Below are positions 8,727-17,500 of a DNA stretch of 64,000 bases, piece by piece. Within the stretch, counting starts at the first letter, position 1. Every line of letters starts with the position of its first letter. The notes beneath the pieces are model-generated. The model saw only the letters and a program-made list of their open reading frames with translations. It searched no databases and was not told where the DNA came from. Made by a program: the position numbers and the translations under genes. Source of the DNA: Mucilaginibacter sp. L294 (GTDB lineage: Bacteria; Bacteroidota; Bacteroidia; Sphingobacteriales; Sphingobacteriaceae); assembly GCF_001636615.1 (NCBI RefSeq), contig NZ_LGEK01000014.1, forward strand, positions 38,050 to 102,049. Direction: 5' to 3'.

Positions 8727-9866
8727 CTACCCCTTCCTCATAAAACGCCGCACATAATCCAGCATCTTCACCAACAACCCTTCCATCTCCTCCAACATCT
8801 TCTGATCCTTCGGATAAGCCTTCGAAACAATCGTCGTCGCCAAAACCTCTTCTCCATCTGCCGAAGCACAAGTACTGGCAATTTGTTGTGATAATTCTTT
8901 AAAGCTCGTATCGCCAAACACCTTTTGTTCATGCAATAGCTTGAAGAAAAACGCGATCCGGTTGACATACATATTCAATTGCAATTTCATATATGGCCGT
9001 TCGCGCTCGTGTGTCTCCACAAAATCGATCTCTTCCTTGATCCACCTGAGCAAACGGTCACTGACAGAATTGCCGCGCAGATCAAATGGCGCTATCCCAA
9101 CCTGGGTGTCTTCCAGGACCAGTTTTTCACATTGCGCATACTCCAGCAGCTTGTGGCGTTTACCGGGAACATCTTTCGTCCGGGTTTGTATATATTTTTT
9201 ACAATAAATGTAAAAGCGGTCGTCGTTAAAATTACGGCCGATCAGCAAAGAAAGCAGCGCTTCCGACTTGCTGTTACAATCCGCGTTCTCCCAGTCGATG
9301 ATCTCCAGCTTGGACTGGTAACCCTTTAGCCAGGTAAAATCCCCCCAGTAAAGTTTCTGCGCTGGTTCGATGAAACGCTGGAAAGGTATGGCGGCGATCT
9401 GAATCAGCTTTGTCGCGACCTCCTGTTCCTGCATAACCGTCCTGTGCAGCTCCCAAATATCCTTGAAGATCGTTTTCTGCATCTCGACGAACGCCTTTGG
9501 CAGTTTCAGGTTCGGCCGTATCTCTGAAGGCACCATTTGCTTGACAGCAGTCAGCAGGTCCAGGATCACGGAGACATTTGCGTCAATGGTCGCGGTCTGC
9601 TCAAAGAGCAGATCGCAAATATTCACCAGTATGCTCAGGGTATTAAAATGGAAGGTATCCCGTTGCGTAAAGTTTCCGATGGAATTAAGGCTGTGAATGA
9701 TCGTTTTTTCGAGCCGCCTTGCTTCAACTTGCAGATGACGGTTCGGTTTTTCAGTAGTCGCGGACGGGCTCAGCACGATCTCTTCCGCTATGGATCTGAG
9801 GTAATCGGTTTCCGTGTTCATTTCGTTTGCTATAAGCTGTAAATCGAACGGTAATGAACACGCCAT
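8727..9866 (-). CDS. RteC-like helical protein, copy A
   Basis: Up to 379 residues, almost wholly helical. ATG 9866 is the outer start; ATG 9821 (MNTETDYL) is an alternative. It is plainly related to the protein at 10821-12002: both have an F-N-x-x-x-F block (here GRNFNDDRFYIYCKKYIQ), then SVSDRLLRWIKEE, then a helix reading VNRIAFFFKLLHEQKVFG near the C-terminus. The C-terminal order (helix, short loop, helix) matches the end of RteC, so I infer a divergent RteC-superfamily protein. An inverted repeat lies 53 bp upstream. Function unknown; a regulatory role is inference from RteC. Confidence 0.65.
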   Translation of the reverse strand: MACSLPFDLQLIANEMNTETDYLRSIAEEIVLSPSATTEKPNRHLQVEARRLEKTIIHSLNSIGNFTQRDTFHFNTLSILVNICDLLFEQTATIDANVSVILDLLTAVKQMVPSEIRPNLKLPKAFVEMQKTIFKDIWELHRTVMQEQEVATKLIQIAAIPFQRFIEPAQKLYWGDFTWLKGYQSKLEIIDWENADCNSKSEALLSLLIGRNFNDDRFYIYCKKYIQTRTKDVPGKRHKLLEYAQCEKLVLEDTQVGIAPFDLRGNSVSDRLLRWIKEEIDFVETHERERPYMKLQLNMYVNRIAFFFKLLHEQKVFGDTSFKELSQQIASTCASADGEEVLATTIVSKAYPKDQKMLEEMEGLLVKMLDYVRRFMRKG

Positions 9867-9918
9867 GCAACGGCTATGGAATTAGGTGCCATAATTTGAC
9901 AGGGTGTTCGACCGCCGA

Positions 9919-9937
9919 CGTTATTAAATTAATAACG
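9919..9937. repeat. Inverted repeat upstream of RteC-like copy A
   Basis: CGTTATTA-aat-TAATAACG, a perfect 8-bp inverted repeat with a 3-bp centre, 53 bp before ATG 9866. This is the size expected of a dimeric repressor site. The remaining gap up to 10204 holds no open frame I can support. Confidence 0.4.
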
Positions 9938-10204
9938 CGGACAAGCATATAACGATACCGGGCTCGCGGCCCCAAACCATAGATATGCAAGCCCGCATTA
10001 AAGCAGAGTTGCACTTGCGCTCTATAGTTTGATTTTGAATCCGCGAGATTGGTATCGATAGAATGAAGTGAACGTATTTGGTTTATATTTAAAAATTTGT
10101 CTTTCTGTGTCGTAGGATAGATTTTTTGTCACAAACGTAACGTAAACAATGCTGCGGGAACCCTGGTTCCCACAGGTTAATTATAAAGACCTTTATTAAG
10201 CAAA

Positions 10205-10230
10205 AAGCATCCGGTAGTTGCTGGATGCTT
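10205..10230 (-). terminator. Rho-independent terminator after the XRE gene
   Basis: AAGCATCC paired with GGATGCTT (8 perfect base pairs, extendable through a G-T pair). On the minus strand the stem runs directly into TTTTTG. It lies 43 bp past the stop of the XRE gene. Confidence 0.65.
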
Positions 10231-10272
10231 ATAAAGTAACGGTATCCTCCTTAAAAGATCCTAAAACATTTT

Positions 10273-10527
10273 TTATTTTCCATGATGTATTACGTTCAGG
10301 ACGAGATCCGGCGGTAATAAAATATCAAGCGAAACCTGTAAAGCTTTTGCCAGCGCAATGATGGTAGATAACGTAGGATTGGCGACACCCCGCTCGATCT
10401 TACCGATCTGCGATGTGAAAATCCCTGACTCCAGCCATAACTGGTGCTGTGACATGCCCTTCGCGATGCGTTCTTCGCGCAACCTAATCCCAAACAGCTT
10501 ATTTGTTTCGACGTTTCGGTTGATCAT
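10273..10527 (-). CDS. XRE-family helix-turn-helix regulator
   Basis: 84 residues from ATG 10527. A single Cro/CI-type domain fills the protein: LREERIAKGMSQHQL (helix 2), ESGIFTSQIGKIERGVANP (recognition helix and following turn) and TIIALAKALQVSLDILL. Longer in-frame starts exist at 10572 and 10614, but 10572 lies inside a perfect 16-bp palindrome, which reads better as an operator than as coding DNA. It is divergent from the alpha-CTD-like gene, so the palindrome between them could control both. Such small repressors are common in mobile elements and toxin-antitoxin loci; no toxin partner is obvious here. Confidence 0.85.
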   Translation of the reverse strand: MINRNVETNKLFGIRLREERIAKGMSQHQLWLESGIFTSQIGKIERGVANPTLSTIIALAKALQVSLDILLPPDLVLNVIHHGK

Positions 10528-10565
10528 ATCAACCTCGAAATTGTAGTATAATACCTTAAAGTATC

Positions 10566-10581
10566 CGCTCATATATGAGCG
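10566..10581. promoter_or_regulatory. Perfect 16-bp palindrome, likely XRE operator
   Basis: CGCTCATATATGAGCG is identical to its own reverse complement. It lies 39 bp before ATG 10527 of the XRE gene and 47 bp before ATG 10628 of the divergent gene. Autoregulation by the XRE protein is the natural reading. A related site with the same half-site and a 4-bp insert is present at 63361-63380. Confidence 0.6.
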
Positions 10582-10627
10582 ATTTTTTATTATATTTAAA
10601 TCGTGAAACGACAAAAAAAAGAATAAA

Positions 10628-10876
10628 ATGGATGAGCAGGATGATATAAAGGTTTTAAATGCAAAAATTCAGGATCTTGAATTCAGCGATGGTTTTAAGC
10701 ATAAAAGCAGCGTTATGGGATTCAATACATTATTGCAGATCACGGAAATAAGCCCCGAGAAATTGATGGCGACCAAGGGGTTTGACTACAATTGGTTTGG
10801 AGAAGTAGTGACTTATCTGATCAACAAAAAATTACTGCACAAATTGCAGCCAACACCGGGAAATAATCCCGGTTGA
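10628..10876 (+). CDS. Small protein resembling the RNA polymerase alpha C-terminal domain
   Basis: 82 residues. The segment from IQDLEFSDGF through MGFNTLLQITEISPEKLMATKGF to VVTYLINKKLL follows the order of the alpha-CTD of RNA polymerase: an I-x-D-L-E-F/L lead-in, a helix with a small turn, a T/S-x-x-x-L/L-M helix, a K/R-G-F or N-L-G hairpin, and a final helix ending LL. The alpha-CTD contacts UP-element DNA and activators, so a stand-alone copy could act as a decoy or adaptor. This is recognised by eye only. The 3' end overlaps the tail of the convergent gene at 10821-12002 by 56 bp. Divergent from the XRE gene. Confidence 0.55.
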   Translation: MDEQDDIKVLNAKIQDLEFSDGFKHKSSVMGFNTLLQITEISPEKLMATKGFDYNWFGEVVTYLINKKLLHKLQPTPGNNPG

Positions 10877-12002
10877 TTTCAGAGATCATTTTCGACAGCA
10901 AATGCCTGACCTCAACAGCCGTCACCATATCTTTGGTATAATAGTCCTTACTGAATGCGCCGGGTGATAGATGCTGCTGCCGTTTAGAACTAATATGTGT
11001 CGTAAAAAAAGTAAAGATTTCAGTTAATTGTACCGATCCGAAAACGTTCGCTTTGTATAGTAATCGTACCAGAAAAGCGATATGGGATACCGGCAGCTGA
11101 AAAGGAAGCTTAAACAGACGGGTGGCCAATACAGATGATTTTAAACATACTTGTTCCATTTGAACCCGCTCATTTTTCAGCCATTCAAAAAGCATTACCG
11201 ACAACGACGGCCACCTCTGATCGTAGCGCATCACACAACCTTTGGATTTAAACTGCAAAAAGGTCAGGTTTTGCTCCATGATCAATTTTCTCTCCCGTTT
11301 TGGCTTTCCGGAATAGGAAGTCCTGATTTTTGCCTGCAGATAAACGAATACTCCAAATTGATTAAAGTCGAGATCATATACCTTAGCATTAATAAATTCC
11401 ATAACGGAATCCTCCGAATGCAGGTTTAATAGTGGGTTCAGTTCACGCACGAAGGAACGAAAATAATGCAGTTGCGGGATCTCACAAATGCCATCAAAAT
11501 TTTCAGTCATGTCTTTCAAATACGCGATCAGCGGGCTTTTTATACCGGCATCAAGCCAAGCTTTGTCCAGAATGGTAATCAGCTGTTCAGCGTCAACCTT
11601 TAATTTTCTTATAAAATGCCTTTTGTAAACAGCGCTCAGTGATGGAAACAGCGTGATAAAATGTAAAAATAGATCACAAGCGCAGTCTATTAAATCACAT
11701 ATCGATCTGTCAAAAATAGAAAGGTCACGCTGTATTTGGCAAGATGACTCGTTTGTTTCGTTTTCGTTGAGGAGCAGCCCACTGATATAATTAAATTGAT
11801 AGTTAAAATAACGGCTCAATACTTCTCCTGAGCCGTCTGTACAGACGGCAAAAGTCCAGGATTCCCGGACTTTTGTTTGCACTATCTGCAATTCCCTTTG
11901 ATAATCTTCAGCTTCCTCCTGTGTCAGGAACAACCCTTTAGCTTTTAATGTTTTAAGCTGTTTCAAGGTATCGTTTCCCGCTGATAACAAGTTTTGAAGC
12001 AT
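10821..12002 (-). CDS. RteC-like helical protein, copy B
   Basis: 393 residues, helical, no signal peptide. Its C-terminal half mirrors copy A: YDLDFNQFGVFVYLQAKI, then PSLSVMLFEWLKNE, then VSHIAFLVRLLYKANVFG. The final 20 or so residues (ending AAICAVIFC) differ from copy A and lie over the convergent alpha-CTD-like gene. The start ATG at 12002 is 12 bp after the stop of the 51-residue peptide gene, so the two are almost certainly one transcript. A role in handling or controlling that peptide is inference; the protein has no visible catalytic motif. Confidence 0.65.
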   Translation of the reverse strand: MLQNLLSAGNDTLKQLKTLKAKGLFLTQEEAEDYQRELQIVQTKVRESWTFAVCTDGSGEVLSRYFNYQFNYISGLLLNENETNESSCQIQRDLSIFDRSICDLIDCACDLFLHFITLFPSLSAVYKRHFIRKLKVDAEQLITILDKAWLDAGIKSPLIAYLKDMTENFDGICEIPQLHYFRSFVRELNPLLNLHSEDSVMEFINAKVYDLDFNQFGVFVYLQAKIRTSYSGKPKRERKLIMEQNLTFLQFKSKGCVMRYDQRWPSLSVMLFEWLKNERVQMEQVCLKSSVLATRLFKLPFQLPVSHIAFLVRLLYKANVFGSVQLTEIFTFFTTHISSKRQQHLSPGAFSKDYYTKDMVTAVEVRHLLSKMISEINRDYFPVLAAICAVIFC

Positions 12003-12014
12003 GGGTAAATAAGA

Positions 12015-12170
12015 TTACACAAAGTGGGTTGTGGTGAGGATCGTAGTGCAGTAATTTGTTGGATCACCGACAGAAGTTACGCTACCTTCACAATCAATAA
12101 ATGTGGTCATGACCATTTCATACCGGGTAGAAACCAATTTCGCCGGCATTTTAATTTTTTTGTTTTTCAT
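12015..12170 (-). CDS. 51-residue Thr/Ser/Cys-rich peptide, candidate modified-peptide precursor
   Basis: A complete frame with ATG 12170 and stop at 12015-12017. The N-terminal third is strongly basic (MKNKKIKMPAK); the C-terminal 31 residues hold 11 Thr or Ser and two Cys (Cys27, Cys41), including FIDCEGSV and NYCTTILTTTHF. That split between a charged leader-like part and a Ser/Thr/Cys-rich end is typical of ribosomally made, modified peptides such as class I lanthipeptides. There is no double-glycine motif. It sits 12 bp before RteC-like copy B and 86 bp from the divergent LytS/LytTR pair. A stand-alone LanB is encoded 41 kb away. It might equally be a plain small protein. Confidence 0.55.
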   Translation of the reverse strand: MKNKKIKMPAKLVSTRYEMVMTTFIDCEGSVTSVGDPTNYCTTILTTTHFV

Positions 12171-12256
12171 ATCTTTATTTTTTAGCTATATTAAGGTATT
12201 ATGAGTCAGCAAAGGTTTCTATTACACCAACCTTATGATTTTTTACATTAAATGGG

Positions 12257-13336
12257 ATGATAATAAATCTTGAACTTGCACAAAGTAATCCACTTACGCT
12301 TAAAGTGGTCAATCATGGGATTTGGTGGGTTGCTTATATTTTTTATGAACTTTCCATTTATTACTTTTCCATCGGTACAATCGACTTGCCCAAAAGCCTG
12401 CTTTTTTACGCTTTAAACATCAGCCTCTTCTATTGTCATTTTAACATTTTGAGGAGCACGTTGGGTGGGACTCGTAATCGATATTGGAGACTTGCAGTTT
12501 TTATATTAGCCGAATTATTTCTATTCGTAACAATAAAAATTTTACTGGATCTAACTTACGCACACGCCGAACTGCCCCAGTTTAACCAGTTGGTTAAAAT
12601 AAAACCGATCGCTATTCTTGACCTTCAACGGTCCTTGTTTTTTGTCGGTCTGTCCAGCTTATATTGGACCGCTTCAAACCTTACCGACTATGAACGAAGA
12701 GCCAGGGCAGCGGAGATCAGTCAACTAAAAGTCTCCATGGATACGCTTGCGTTACAATCCAAACTTTCGGTTACAGAGAACGCGCTGCTCAGACAACAGA
12801 TCAATCCACACCTAATATTCAACTCACTTAATTTCATCCATAGCGCGGTTTACAAGGTGTCAGCGGAAGCGGCGGAAACGGTTATTTTGCTGGTAGACAT
12901 CTTGCGGTTTTCGATGGAACATCCGGATAAAGACGGCAAGATCTTTTTATCCAAAGAGATCGATCAAATCTACAACCTGGTTACGCTCAACTGTACACGC
13001 TTTAAAACGACGGCTCCGGTAGATTTCACGATTATCGGGGACCCCGCTGGTCACCGGATCATTCCCTTGGTGCTGACCACCCTGGTGGAAAACGTTTTTA
13101 AGCATGGCAACTTTATCGAGCACGAGGTGCAGATTCACCTGGAATTATCCGCGGAGGGATCGTTAAGCTTTCATACCCTGAACCGAGTGACGGCCCAGGC
13201 GCCATTTCCGCGAATGAAGAGCACCGGACTGGAAAACATCCGGACCAGGCTTGACTACGCCTATGGTGATACGTATCAACTCCAAACTACCGAACAAGAT
13301 GGCTGGTTCAGATCCAAACTTAATATTCCCTTATGA
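12257..13336 (+). CDS. LytS-type sensor histidine kinase
   Basis: 359 residues. Four hydrophobic segments in the first 140 residues form the membrane sensor, followed by a coiled coil and a His_kinase domain with LRQQINPHLIFNSLNFI, where the histidine at about 184 is the phosphorylation site. The ATPase lobe includes PLVLTTLVENVFKHG (N box) and STGLENIRTRLDYAYG (G box). No periplasmic sensor domain is visible, so the signal is probably sensed in the membrane. The stop overlaps the start of the LytTR gene by 4 bp (ATGA), showing translational coupling. It is divergent from the 51-residue peptide gene. Confidence 0.92.
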   Translation: MIINLELAQSNPLTLKVVNHGIWWVAYIFYELSIYYFSIGTIDLPKSLLFYALNISLFYCHFNILRSTLGGTRNRYWRLAVFILAELFLFVTIKILLDLTYAHAELPQFNQLVKIKPIAILDLQRSLFFVGLSSLYWTASNLTDYERRARAAEISQLKVSMDTLALQSKLSVTENALLRQQINPHLIFNSLNFIHSAVYKVSAEAAETVILLVDILRFSMEHPDKDGKIFLSKEIDQIYNLVTLNCTRFKTTAPVDFTIIGDPAGHRIIPLVLTTLVENVFKHGNFIEHEVQIHLELSAEGSLSFHTLNRVTAQAPFPRMKSTGLENIRTRLDYAYGDTYQLQTTEQDGWFRSKLNIPL

Positions 13337-14061
13337 ACATAACTACTTATATCCTCGACGACGAGGAACACGCGGTTGAAACCTTGAGCGACTATGTCGC
13401 AAAAACGGACGGACTGACCTTGGCAGGGTGTTCTACGGATCCTGTTCGTGCATTGCCTGACCTGACGGGGGAAAACCCGCCGGATCTGGTATTTTTGGAT
13501 GTGGGTATGCCGGGCATGTCCGGGCTTGAGCTCGCCGGTTTGCTTCCAAAACAAACCCAGGTTATTTTTGTCACATCATTCCGGGAATTCGGCGTAGAAG
13601 CCTTCGCACTCTCCGCGGCAGATTACCTGCTCAAACCGATCAGCTATGCCCGTTTTTTTCAGGCTGTTCAAAAAGTGAAGGATAAGCGTGAGGAATCCGT
13701 TGTCAAAGAAAGGGGTTGCTTTTTCGTCAAGGGCGATGTCAAGGAAAAATACCGGAAGGTATTTGTTGAGGAGATCATCTATATCGCGGCGGCCCAAAAC
13801 TACATTGAGATCATGATGCCGGATGAACGCATTGTTACCTACCTTACCCTTGCTGAGGTATTGGCCGAACTACCCGCTTCAGAATTCCTCCAGGTCCACC
13901 GTTCCTTTATCATCAGCCGGAAAGGCTTGGTAGCCGTTGAAAACGGGCAGTTACGGATGAAGAACAACCAATTGATAGCCATTGGAAAAACCTATCAGGA
14001 GGCGTTTTCAAAGTGGTTTGACCCTAATGTTTTAATCAGCAAGAGGCTTAAACATCATTAA
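13333..14061 (+). CDS. LytTR-family response regulator
   Basis: 242 residues. Receiver domain (1-120) with DDEEHAVE acidic start, phosphoacceptor Asp in DLVFLDVGMPG (about residue 56) and the conserved lysine in YLLKPI. The C-terminal LytTR DNA-binding domain shows EEIIYIAAAQNYIEI and FLQVHRSFIISR. LytTR proteins bind pairs of 9-bp direct repeats. Partner of the kinase directly upstream. Targets unknown; the 51-residue peptide gene and the double-glycine peptide operon are candidates by position only. Confidence 0.93.
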   Translation: MNITTYILDDEEHAVETLSDYVAKTDGLTLAGCSTDPVRALPDLTGENPPDLVFLDVGMPGMSGLELAGLLPKQTQVIFVTSFREFGVEAFALSAADYLLKPISYARFFQAVQKVKDKREESVVKERGCFFVKGDVKEKYRKVFVEEIIYIAAAQNYIEIMMPDERIVTYLTLAEVLAELPASEFLQVHRSFIISRKGLVAVENGQLRMKNNQLIAIGKTYQEAFSKWFDPNVLISKRLKHH

Positions 14062-14262
14062 CCCACTTACCAGAAGTGGAATGAAGAAACAAATAGTGAG
14101 GTAAGTATAGGTTTCATTAATTTAGTTTTAATAAAGCATTCACACGAGAAACATCATTTAACCGAATCGGAAAATGTCGCAAATTAACACTATTTGAAAA
14201 TATGAATTCTTGAAATGAAGAATTGGGTTAGCTTAAACTTGAGTTCCGCCCAATGATATCCA

Positions 14263-14493
14263 ATGAGCGTGTCGTTGCGCGTTTGCCCCGAATTTGAAGG
14301 AACGATCATCACCAAGATTTTACTATTTCAAACATTCAGGTTGAACGATAAACCCTACCTGGATTATTATTACAAGGAACCCTCGAAGCCATTCTGTCAA
14401 AATGTCGTAAAACCAAAGCTGAAAGAACTGGTCACGCGCTTTCACAAACATATTTCCCCAGAACGCGAAGCGCAGCTTGCCCAATTATATTAG
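14263..14493 (+). CDS. Small hypothetical protein
   Basis: 76 residues starting MSVSLRVC and ending AQLAQLY, with a basic centre (KPKLKELVTRFHKH). I recognise no family. It could be a real small gene between the LytTR regulator and the hybrid kinase, or chance; coding-like composition is the only support. The 200 bp before it (14062-14262) show nothing else. Confidence 0.35.
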   Translation: MSVSLRVCPEFEGTIITKILLFQTFRLNDKPYLDYYYKEPSKPFCQNVVKPKLKELVTRFHKHISPEREAQLAQLY

Positions 14494-14550
14494 GCTTTCC
14501 TGAACCGGAAACCGACTCACCTATTCTAGAAACGCACCCTATGATCTATC

Positions 14551-14580
14551 TTGCCGACCAGCGTTATAATCTTATATTTA
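14551..14580 (+). promoter_or_regulatory. Promoter of the hybrid histidine kinase gene
   Basis: TTG at 14551, a 19-bp spacer, and TATATTTA at 14573-14580, matching the Bacteroidota pattern TTG-N19-TAnnTTTG except for the last base. It sits 20 bp before ATG 14600, which would leave a very short leader. Confidence 0.5.
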
Positions 14581-14599
14581 CCGTAATTTTTTTAGTACT

Positions 14600-17500
14600 A
14601 TGAAAACAGGCGGAACGGAAAGCAGCGAACAATTTTTATCGGGTGGCGGGGAAATGGGTAAGCTGATCCGGTCGATGGACTGGTCGAAAACGGCACTTGG
14701 CCCTGTGGAAAGCTGGCCGCAAAGCCTGCGCACCTCGGTGAGCCTTTGTTTATCATCGACTTTCCCGATCCTCATCGCCTGGGGGCCGGAAACGATCCAG
14801 ATCTATAACGACAGCTACCGGCCGATCTGCGGCGAAATGCACCCCCGGTCGATGGGTATGAATTTCCGGGTTTGCTGGGAATCCGCCCTGGAAGTGGTAG
14901 GTGATAAATTCACCCGGGGACAACAGGGCGAAGGTACCTATATCACCGACCAGCGTATGTTCCTGGAACGTTATGGTTACCTCGAAGAAGCCTGGATGAC
15001 CTTTTCTTTCGCCCCCATCCGTGACGAATCGGGCGGTGTAGGCGGTATTTTTCACCCGATCACGGAGACGACCGAAAAAATGCTGGCTGGCCGGCGCACC
15101 CAAGTATTAAAGGACCTTGGTGCGGTGATCAGTAAAGCCAAATCGGTTACGGAAATAGCAGACTTTACCAATGCACAATACGAAAGTTACCAGTTAGACG
15201 TGCCTTTCATGTTGTTTTATGAATTGGCGGGTGCGGAAGCTAAGCTGGTCAGTTCCGCAGGAACTGTTAACGCTGCTGCTTTAGCGCCGCCGCTTATCAG
15301 CCTTGCTGAAAGTCAATGGCCCCTTCGGCAGGTAATCGATTCGGGTGAATTGCTAAAGGTGGAAGATCTGCAGGAATTTTTTGGTGAGTTCAGCAGCGGA
15401 CCTTATGAGATCGCGCCGCATACGGCCATGATCCTGCCCGTAAGAATTTCTGGACAAGCAGAGCTGTTTGGCTTTATCATCGCCGGGGTCAGCGCCTGCA
15501 GGGCCTTGGACCAAAATTATTTAAACTTTTATGACCAGCTGGCTGGCACCTACAATACAGCGATCTCTAATGTCTATGCTTATGAGCAGGAACAGAAACG
15601 CGCGGAAGCGCTGGCGGAGATCGACCGCTCCAAAACGGCATTTTTCAGCAATGTGAGCCACGAGTTCCGTACGCCACTGACTTTAATGTTAGGCCCTCTG
15701 GAAGACCTGTTGCAGCAACAGGGGCTGGATGAACATAACAAGGCACAGGTCGGGGCTACGCACCGCAATGCGATGCGCCTGCTCAAGCTGGTCAATAACC
15801 TGCTGGACTATAGCCGCGTGGAAGCCGGAAGGGTACACGCGGCTTATCAAAAGCTTGACCTGGCCGAACTGACAACCGACTTAGCCAGCAGCTTCCGTTC
15901 GATCATTGAAAAGGCAGGCATGGAACTGCTGGTCGATTGCGCATCGCTCTCCGCTTCCTTTTATGCCGACCGGCAGATGTGGGAAAAGATCGTCTTGAAT
16001 TTATTATCCAATGCTTTTAAATATACACTGGCAGGGCGTATTTCGGTCAGTCTGGTACAGGAAGGTAATTCCGCCATACTGCGCGTAACGGATACCGGCG
16101 TAGGCATCCCGGAAAAAGAACTGCCGCATATGTTCGAGCGATTTCACCGGGTGGAAAATTCAGCCGGCCGTACGCATGAGGGTACGGGTATAGGGCTTTC
16201 CCTCGTGAACGAACTGGTACAATTGCACGGCGGGGAGATCAGCGTTCAAAGCATAGAGGGTAGCGGCAGTACTTTTACCGTAATCATCCCCGCCGGAAAA
16301 GGGCATTTACCGATGAACCAGGTGATGGAAAGTACCCGTGGAACAGATTTCTCGGCCGTAACCGCGCCTTTTATACGCGAAGCATACAGCCTCCTGCAGG
16401 ACGAGGCGGCTAACGAATCGGACGAAGTAACACGTACGGCCAGCGATGTGGTGGGTAGCCAGGACAATACGGTGAACAAAGAAACCCTTATCCTGGTGGT
16501 GGATGATAACGCCGATATGCGGGCCTACCTGAAAAGGTTGCTGGAACCTTATTTTACGGTGGGGGCGGCCGCGAACGGCGCCGATGCCCTCGAACAGATC
16601 AAAATCGCGCTTCCCTCCTTAATATTAAGTGATGTGATGATGCCGGTGATGGATGGAAAAACACTTTTGCAAAACATTCGGGGTAATGATGATACCTATC
16701 GCCTGCCGGTGATCTTTTTATCGGCGCGGGCGGGTGAAGAAGCCCGGATCGACGGGCTGGAGGCCGGCGCTGACGACTACCTGGTGAAACCGTTCTCTGC
16801 AGCGGAACTGCTGACCAAAGTGCGCGCGCAGATCAATATCAGCAAAGCACGCGGACACGCGGAAGAACAGCTAAGGGGTTTACTGACCGAAGCGCCGGTG
16901 GCCATGGCCATTTACCGCGGGCCGAACCATATCATCGAACTGGCCAACCAGCGCATGCTGGTATACTGGGGCCGTACCAGGGAGGTAACCGTTAAGCGCC
17001 CGCTTTTTGAGGCCATCCCGGAACTGGACGATCAGGGCTTCCGGCAAATTATGGACCAGGTTTACCAGACCGGTGAGCGTTTTGTTTCGGTGGAAACGCC
17101 GGTACTGCTGCACCGTTTTGGAAATGAGGAGCTGGCCTATGTGAACCTGACCATCGAAGCTTTGAAAGATGAGCATAAAAACATCAACGGGATGATCGCC
17201 GTGGCCGCGGATGTCACCGTGCAGGTAAATGCCCGTTTGGACCTGGAACGGATGAGCGATACGCTTCGCCTGGCGATGGACTCGACCGGTATGGGTATTT
17301 ACCGGATCATTCTGGCGTCGGACCTGCTCGAAGTATCACCACGGGCGCGGGTTATCCATGCCATCCCGCCTGATGAAGTGTTGTCCTATGAAAATACATT
17401 AGCGGTGGTGGTACCCGAACACCGGGAACGGTTTAGGCGGGCGATCGCCAAAGCCGTAGAAACCAAGGGTAGTTTCAGTGAGGATTACCAGATCCAGCCT

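Noticed and set aside
14541..14603. A 20-residue hydrophobic leader frame whose stop overlaps the start of the hybrid kinase gene (ATGA).
   Set aside because: It lies across the TTG-N19-TATATTTA promoter, so it would mostly not be transcribed with the kinase; the overlap is likely chance.
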